From positions 26,406,001 through 26,470,000 of the forward strand of contig CP136897.1 of assembly GCA_034359265.1 (NCBI GenBank): 64,000 nt of DNA, read 5' to 3'. Both the position numbers and the translations under genes were made by a program. Of this stretch, positions 58,041-64,000 are shown piece after piece (positions within the stretch are counted from its first letter, which is position 1; each line of letters opens with the position of its first letter). Under the pieces are notes generated by a model. It made no database searches. It was not told the origin of the DNA and saw only the letters and a list, made by a program, of their open reading frames with translations. The stretch comes from Canna indica (Eukaryota; Streptophyta; Magnoliopsida; Zingiberales; Cannaceae).

Positions 58041-58162
58041 ACGTGATCCAGGGAGCAACATCAGGCCAAACACGAGTGTCACTTCTCAAAACACAATGGA
58101 GACAACCACTCGGAAAGAAGAAGACCAATTTCCGTCCTTCAGGATGAGGTATCCCGCACACA

Positions 58163-59640
58163 TCATTTAAGATGCATGTGTCAAGTTTGAGCTCAAAATG
58201 AATTCTCTAAGTTCATTTTTCATCCTATCTTGATTTCAATGAAAATCCAATATTTCTAGCTATCATTCAAGTTATCAAAATCATTCCTAGAAATAATTTT
58301 ACTAAAGCAATGGTGTGAATGATATTAGAAATGGAATCAAAATAGTATACACAAAGTTTCATTTGAAGTTTCCAACGAAAAATCAAAGTATCGGAAAGAT
58401 TGATATTTCATGAGGATAATACTTTGCATTTCTGAAATCCAATTTTAAAATTCCACTATAAATTCGATTCTTAATGAAAATTTATGAAATTTTTACTCAA
58501 GAAACTAGATTTTTCAATGAAGATGCAGTTTTAAGAATCAGATAAAAAGGAATTTTCTACATTTTTCTAGAAATAACTGAAAATGCTAAAATTTCAATAA
58601 CATTTCTGTAATTTTCAGTTATTTTTCAAAATATGTTCAATTTTCATTCAAACTTTTATGACACCACATAATGGTCATGTAAAGAGTGTATGTCAAGTTT
58701 GAGATGAAAATTATGTCCTTAAGTCAAGATATCAACGTATCATGGTTTCATTCAAAACTAAGCTAGTTATGATGAAACTTGCTAAGTTTCAATCTTATCA
58801 TTTACTCATGATTTTTCAAACTTAAATCTATGGACACCTAACATGAGTAAATCTAAACATGTTCCTCAAATATGGATTGAAAATGAGACCTCTAAGTCAA
58901 TTTATTGACTTGGGTCAACTTGGTTCAAAAGAGGTTATCATGAAATGGCCTATATGTCATTTTATCCATATTCATATAAATTTTTCATTCTAAGTGCACG
59001 GAAACATGTCATACCTATTCCTAAACATGTTTATGAAGTTTGGACTGAAAATGAAGTGTCCAAGTCGACTTGTTGACTTGGGTCAAACTTTTCAAGTTTA
59101 AGTCCCCTAAAGTGATCTAGTTATCACATTATTTATCTAGGCATGAATTTTCAAGTTTAAACACCTAGAATCATGTGATATGTATATCTAAACATGTTTA
59201 CGAACTACTAACTCAAAATGAGGTCTCTAATAAATAATTTGAACCTAGTCAGATTTCATTCAATATCAACATCATGAAATCGCCTAAGTATCGTAATTTT
59301 ATCTACTCATAAAATTTCATAGATTTATCATACAAAATCAATCATGAGTATAGATACATCATTAAAGCATGAATATTCAACTACTATACTAAGATTTTTG
59401 CAAAAAAGAACTCATACCTCATTCTTGGAATTTCCCAAACTTTTCATTTCCTTTTCCATTTTCTTCACAATAGCCTTCCATTTTCAATAACTTGCAAGTA
59501 TGCTTCATTAATAGTAATCAAATCATATATACTAGAAAGTTATCGTACTAAATAGCAAAGATGAGGATCAAGTATCATTTTAAAAGACCTACTTTGCTAA
59601 GTAGTAGAGATTCATTTACAAATAAGTCAAAGTGATACCG
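58163..59640 (-). repeat. Element E ~165-bp degenerate tandem array
   Basis: Core positions by eye at about 58176, 58345, 58682, 58856, 59022 and 59191, i.e. about 169, 2x169, 174, 166 and 169 bp apart. Cores carry AAACATGTTTATGAAGTTTG, AAAATGAGxTCTCTAAGTC and TTGACTTGGGTCAA variants. Confidence 0.75.
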
Positions 59641-60025
59641 GAATGAATCAAAGAGATCTCAAAATGTGAAATTTTGAAAAATAAGATCTCCAACCCTTCC
59701 TATTGGTTGAAAACCAAAAGGCCACAATGAGCCTACGATTTAGAACCGCAATGTCGCATGAGCCCGTTATAGGCTACATAGGTCTCTGAAGAGACCGGAA
59801 ATTAAAAATCAAAAACATTTTTGAAAATTATCAAGAGCGGAAAATCTACTAATATTAAGCATATATCAAAAATCCAACTATAATTTAAGCAAGAGGGTAT
59901 ATGAGATTATACCAAAGTCTTTGATGCCAATTTTCATACATATGCCATTATGATAGCTTGAAGTTGCAATCTCTTGGAGATTTCTCATTTGGATCCAAGG
60001 TCAACTTCAATATTTTATTTCTCAT
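59641..60025 (-). other. Element E spacer between gag stop and array
   Basis: About 385 bp with stops in all frames; no protease or other pol motif. Includes a short self-complementary stretch GGTCTCTGAAGAGACC at 59784. Confidence 0.6.
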
Positions 60026-61030
60026 TCATCCTTGTGTGGTAGCTCCCCGTACAAAAGAGCATGAGATCGTTGGTACCCAAATGGCTTTGGGTCCTTGGGG
60101 GTTAGTAGCCCTAGGAATCCAAAGTGTCCTAGCCACACTTGGATTTTTTTTAAATGCACAATCATATATGGCATGACCAAAAATACCACAACAAAAATAA
60201 TGTCCATTGAATTTCTTTTCACTTTTGCTATGGACATTAGGTCTATCATTAGAATGCTTGACATGTGAAACATGATGAGTATGAGCATTCTTAGAAAAAT
60301 CACTCTTCTTCTTATAATCATAAAGTCTAATGGTAGAATGCATAGCATGAGAATGATGATTAACATAGGCATTCTTAGAAGATACATCTTTTTTTCTATG
60401 ATTTCTAAAAGATGAAATATTAGATAAATTATTTGCTTTTCTACTCAAGAAAACAACCTCATTTTTCAAGACATTAATGGATTTGTTTAAAACTTGCATT
60501 TGAGATTTTATCATACAATTTTCATTTTTCAAAGTCTCATTCTCAAATTTGAAATCATTATATCTAGATTTCATTTTAGATTTCAAATCATCATTTTCAA
60601 GTTTCAAAGCTTTAAGCTCAAATTATAGATTATCATGGCATGAATCAAAAGGCCTAGTCTTTAATTTTTCATTTTCTAATTCTAGGGCATGCACATATGA
60701 ACTAAGCTTAGAGTTTTCTTTCTTTAGATTTTTATTTTCCTTGTTCTTCTTCATAAGCAAGGCATACATTTTTTGATATTCCTCAACTAGTTCTTCATAT
60801 GACATATTAAATGAACTAGAAGAGCTAGTACTATCATTATCATTGTCATGACTAGATGAAGAAGAAAGTACCTCATTATTTGTAATTTTGAGGCTCACTT
60901 TGGAAATGGCTTCATAGTTATGGGTAGAGGATGCTTCATGTGAATGAGATATAGAGATGGAAGCACATGACCTCTTCATTGCTTTGTTCTTCATGTTAGG
61001 GTAATTTTTCTTCACATACCCTTTTTCTTT
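60026..61030 (-). pseudogene. Element E gag
   Basis: From the right: CKEKGYVKKNYPNMKNKAMK (knuckle with His and last Cys changed), a Ser-rich spacer, NMSYEELVEEYQKMYALLMK, a coiled coil (LELENEKLKTRPFDSCHDNL, LENDDLKSKMKSRYNDFKFE), then FCCGIFGHAIYDCAFKKNPS (first Cys changed) and ATNPQGPKAIWVPTISCSFV, ending RGATTQG and TGA at 60026-60028. B ends gag at the same codon. A stop near 60620 interrupts it. Confidence 0.85.
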
Positions 61031-61500
61031 ACATGCATGGCTGGGGAGCGTAAGGTGAAACCGCTCGCAAGGAGTCATGTAAGGGCTCTGAGGCCGGAAG
61101 TAACGGCTCTAGAGGCCGAGGGCTGCAGTCGGGCTGCACTCGAGGGTTCAGGCCGAGATCACTGGGGAGCGTAAGGCGGAATCACTTGCGAGGAGTCATG
61201 TGAGGGCTTTGAGGCCGGCAAGTCAGGTCGGAGTAAACTTAGTTTCGATATCTAAGTAGGCAGTCATGCTTCGGGACCGGAGGTGACAACTCTGTTTAGG
61301 CGAGAAGTGTGTACTAGAGTTTGTGCTTCGCCAAAGGGCATTAAGTAGGACTGATCATGAGGTCTTTTAAACAGCGAGATGCTTGTTAAATCGGTAAGAG
61401 CATCGCTAAGTTTCCTGGGCATATATAGAGAGAGTATGCAAAAAGATGTAATTTTATTAAGTGACAGGGGAATTCTGCGTATGGAACGAGTGGTGATTTG
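61031..61500. repeat. Unassigned GC-rich segment with 121-bp spaced duplication
   Basis: Two copies of a ~58-bp block starting CTGGGGAGCGTAAGG at 61041 and 61162 and containing AGGAGTCATGTxAGGGCT. No coding motif recognised. It lies between element E's cut end and the Tat-like gypsy fragment. Confidence 0.7.
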
Positions 61501-63200
61501 ATCGTGTGTTGGATTCTTCGAGAAGTTGGGCTGGGTATTGTTTGTGCGTGCCTCCGCCTTGAGCTTGGCTCGGAGTTATTTACCGGCTACTTGCCTCTAA
61601 TGGTTTGGGATGCCTGTGGTTGTTAGACTCTTTCCTGAGTTTTGGCCTAATGCATTGTTGGTAGTCTAATTGGTTTTCCTTTTGTTTGGCACGGATTACA
61701 CCCACTTCCGTCTTCGAGATGGGAAATTTTATTGCCTGATGGTGAGTGGATACAACTACTTCTAGTTTGTTCAGGGACAACCATCCTAGGATCATGTGAT
61801 ACGGGCTAGGAACGTTGATGACCAGGTATTGTATATCAATTGTTTTCTCCCCTGACTGTGAGTTGAATGTCGTCCTTAACCTCATGGCTCCTCCGACATC
61901 AACTTCCTCTCTAGAGAAGCCCTCTAGTCTTCCTTCGCATGGGGGTAAGTGAGGTTTTCGCTAATTGCATTCTTTTGAAGGTGGAGTGAAAGAGGATATC
62001 GGCTGAGCTGCCCTGGTCGACTAGGACCCTTGTGATGATAAAATTTCCTGCAACTACAGTGATTACCACGGGATCATGCGGGTTCTAGTTAGTTCCATGA
62101 AAATCAGATTCATAGAATGATAATACTAGGGTTCTTGAGGGAAGCCAATGTGGTTGGGTGGCGTTGTTGATCGCCGTTACCGTTTGAGATCTTTTCCCGG
62201 TGAAGCTTGATTCTCTGCTCCTTGTAAGCCCACCGGTGATGTAGTTGATGACTCCTTCTGAGTGATCAACTCGCTTGCCATCCCTATGGCCTGAATGGGG
62301 ATCGGGGGGCAGCCGACTTCATTGCCCAGGATCGTGGCTTCTGCTTTGACCTCTCTCTTTCTGGTGGTGGATGTATTGGTTCAGGCATCCCGCATGGGCC
62401 AAATCTTCCCGTTGATCACTAAGCACTATGAATTCCTTAGTAGTGTGACCGTAGGTGTCATGAAACATGCACCTCTTGCTCTTGTCAATGTTGGGTGGTA
62501 CCTTTTACTTTCCCACGTTAGCAGGGTATCTGATAAGCTTCAAGTGGTAGATGTCACGAAGGATGATTTTCTTCTTAGTGTTTAGGGGAGTATATGTTTT
62601 GGATCGGGCTTTTAACCGAGGTGGTGACCTCGGCCTTCGGTCGTTGTTTTGATCGGGGTGACTACGATCCTCACTTTTCCCATCTTGCTTCTTGGATTTT
62701 GTGTCTTTGACGATGGCCTTAAGATTTTGCTAATCGATCTTTTTGGCCTCTCGGGGGTCTTACATTTTTATAAAGCTAGCGGCTTTCTCCTAAAATTTAG
62801 CCATGTCTTTAGGTTCCACGCGGACGATCTAGTCAGCAAAGAGCTCGGATTTTAACCCGAGTTGAATGGAGAAAAGCTCGGTCTATGGGTCGAGGTTGGG
62901 GATATCGATTGCTATGGCCTGAAACTTGTTCAGGTATTCCCTTAGTGGCTCATGTTGCCCTTGTTTGACGTAGTGGAGGGTGGCTGCTGTCTTGTGGTAT
63001 ACCCACGACATGGTGAAGCAGCTGAGGAAGACGCGGGAGAGGTTTTCGAAAGAGTGAATAGAGCCCGACGGGAGGCAAACCACAATAGGGCAGTTTTCCC
63101 TAGAAATGACGGAAAAGCTTGGCAGGGTGCGGAGTCGGTTGCTCTGTGGTAGAGCATTGCAGTCTGAAACACCGTCAGGTGTAGTGTGGGGTCACCTGTA
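61501..63200 (-). pseudogene. Tat-like Ty3/gypsy gag-protease remnant
   Basis: Minus strand, from the right: SGSIHSFENLSRVFLSCFTM and LHYVKQGQHEPLREYLNKFQ (gag core, 62883-63120), CMFHDTYGHTTKEF (about 62425-62470, a CxxHxxxGHxxxxC-like knuckle with the last Cys lost), then GNFIITRVLVDQGSSADILF (about 61990-62050, protease site where D-Q-G replaces the usual D-G/S-G), and SGEKTIDIQYLVINVPSPYH then MILGWLSLN (61770-61860). These fit the Tat/Retand branch of plant gypsy. Frameshifts are many. The pol part to the left is missing. Confidence 0.75.
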
Positions 63201-64000
63201 CTGGTGTATGGTGTCAGGGTGGTGGGTAACTCGCTCCTTGGGGGAGGTAGGTTGTCATGATGCGCTAGGCGAAGGGCCCCACATCAAGAGCGGGAGCAGC
63301 CCTGGCCTTCTAGATTTTGGGATCTTTGCCTTTCTCCGGATGGGGTGTGCTAGATACTTCATTGGGGGGAGCTGGATCGAGTCTCATTTTTTCCCGAGTG
63401 AATGTTGTCTCCAAGCTGTGAACGACAGCGTTCGTGATCAGCCGGGGGCAGTCCACGGGATCATGTCAACATCTCGACTTGGGTCGTTACCTGTTGATTT
63501 TTGTCCTCCAGATCATCTATTCGCCTATAGGGATCTTCGAGGGGAGGATTGACCGGTATCGGAGCATCGTTCCTTGCTATTTCAGTGTTACCAGGTTACG
63601 ATCATTGATCACCGTCGGGTCGTGGCCATTGGTGTGTGGCGGCGGTCACTTGGCTCCGGGTTCCAACCATTGTGGGGGGAGGTAAGCTTTACTCTACCCC
63701 ACGGTGGGTGCTTTGTTCTTGCCTGAGTGTTGCGACCTTCTGGTTCGGTTCGGTGTCTCTCCTTGGGGGGGGGGGGGGGTTGCAAAAGACACTCCGATGC
63801 TCAAATCAGTGGGACTCCAAGGTGGAGGTAATGCAAATTGGAAGTAGGTTTATCTGAGGCGTGCCGTGTCTGTATATATTACAGATGGAGGTGATAATGC
63901 TGCCCGACAATCTTGCTAGGATCGTTGCCTAGAATGGGTCGAGGCCAATCCCAGAGATGACGGGTTTGTGATGGTATATCCTTCGTGATAAGGAAGGACG
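63201..64000 (-). other. Probable gag N-terminal region of the Tat-like element
   Basis: GC-rich continuation to the right of the gag core; no motif recognised, no LTR end seen before the window stops. A run of 15 G lies at 63765-63779. Confidence 0.4.
63765..63779 (+). repeat. G15 homopolymer
   Basis: Fifteen consecutive G on the plus strand, in an otherwise mixed region. Confidence 0.95.

Larger units (their letters stand above)
52822..58162 (+). mobile_element. CACTA (En/Spm) transposon, 3' end lost
   Basis: Starts CACTACTAGAAATG at 52822. Subterminal repeats with GCAACGGC/GCCGTTGC at 52850-53240 and 57745-58040. A leader with CGGCCGAAACCCTAAA lies in between, then the TNP2-like and TNP1-like genes, both plus strand. 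No CTAGTAGTG end is present, and Sirevirus sequence begins at about 58163, so the right end was deleted. It shares its end type with the mini-CACTA at 38124. Confidence 0.85.
58163..61030 (-). mobile_element. Sirevirus fragment E: gag plus 3' array, no pol, no LTRs
   Basis: Minus-strand internal region of the A/B/D type. Reading leftwards: gag (61030-60026), a spacer (60025-59650), then the degenerate array (59640-58163). No protease, integrase or reverse transcriptase lies between gag and the array. Both ends are cut: the left by the CACTA remnant, the right within the gag zinc knuckle by the 61031 junction. Confidence 0.85.

Overview
The window is nuclear DNA of a flowering plant. It is a retrotransposon-packed stretch beside one small island of host sequence. 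The evidence is plant-type LTR retrotransposons (Sirevirus/Maximus copia with an initiator-Met-tRNA primer site, Tekay-like chromovirus gypsy, Tat-like gypsy), CACTA and PIF/Harbinger-like DNA transposons, a fragment of plastid DNA carrying trnN-GUU, and one intact three-exon nuclear gene for a mitochondrial protein. The GC-rich first exon would suit a monocot or magnoliid, but the species cannot be fixed from the sequence.

Layout. Positions 1-39820 form a single nested stack. The outermost element, Sirevirus A (minus strand), has its 3' LTR at 9598-10738, its gag at 36436-37330 and its 5' LTR at 37654-39820. A dead Tekay-like gypsy element (G1, 1-9597) sits in A's 3' LTR and itself carries two solo Sirevirus LTRs (1542-3240, 5571-7091). 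A Tekay-like LTR (T1, 10739-36435) sits in A's gag and holds Sirevirus B (12232-36060). B holds a truncated opposite-strand Sirevirus (D, 16306-20192) and Sirevirus C (22274-35007), the only copy with pol. C in turn holds a solo Tekay-like LTR (T2) and an internally deleted Sirevirus (H, 29723-33873). Most boundaries are fixed by LTR termini TG...CA and 5-bp target duplications read directly from the sequence.

Positions 39821-52821 are the least crowded part: a decayed LTR fragment, a PIF/Harbinger-like element (40327-48427, TAA duplication) that took in two solo Tekay-like LTRs, and an intact minus-strand gene (49302-51803) for a mitochondrial 3-hydroxyacyl-ACP dehydratase-like hot-dog protein. 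Positions 52822 to about 58162 are a CACTA transposon with a centrally deleted TNP2 and a decayed TNP1/transposase_24 gene; a 609-bp relative lies in A's 5' LTR. Positions 58163-61030 are a Sirevirus (E) in which gag is followed directly by the 3' non-coding array without pol. The rest is a Tat-like gypsy gag-protease on the minus strand.

No element here looks able to move by itself: every retrotransposon frame seen has stops, frameshifts or deletions. The dehydratase gene is the only intact cellular gene I can support. The most unusual signals are a candidate gag-only Sirevirus family whose 3' non-coding region is a degenerate tandem array of about 165 bp, and arrays of self-complementary GGTCGACC-type motifs just upstream of the LTR TATA boxes.
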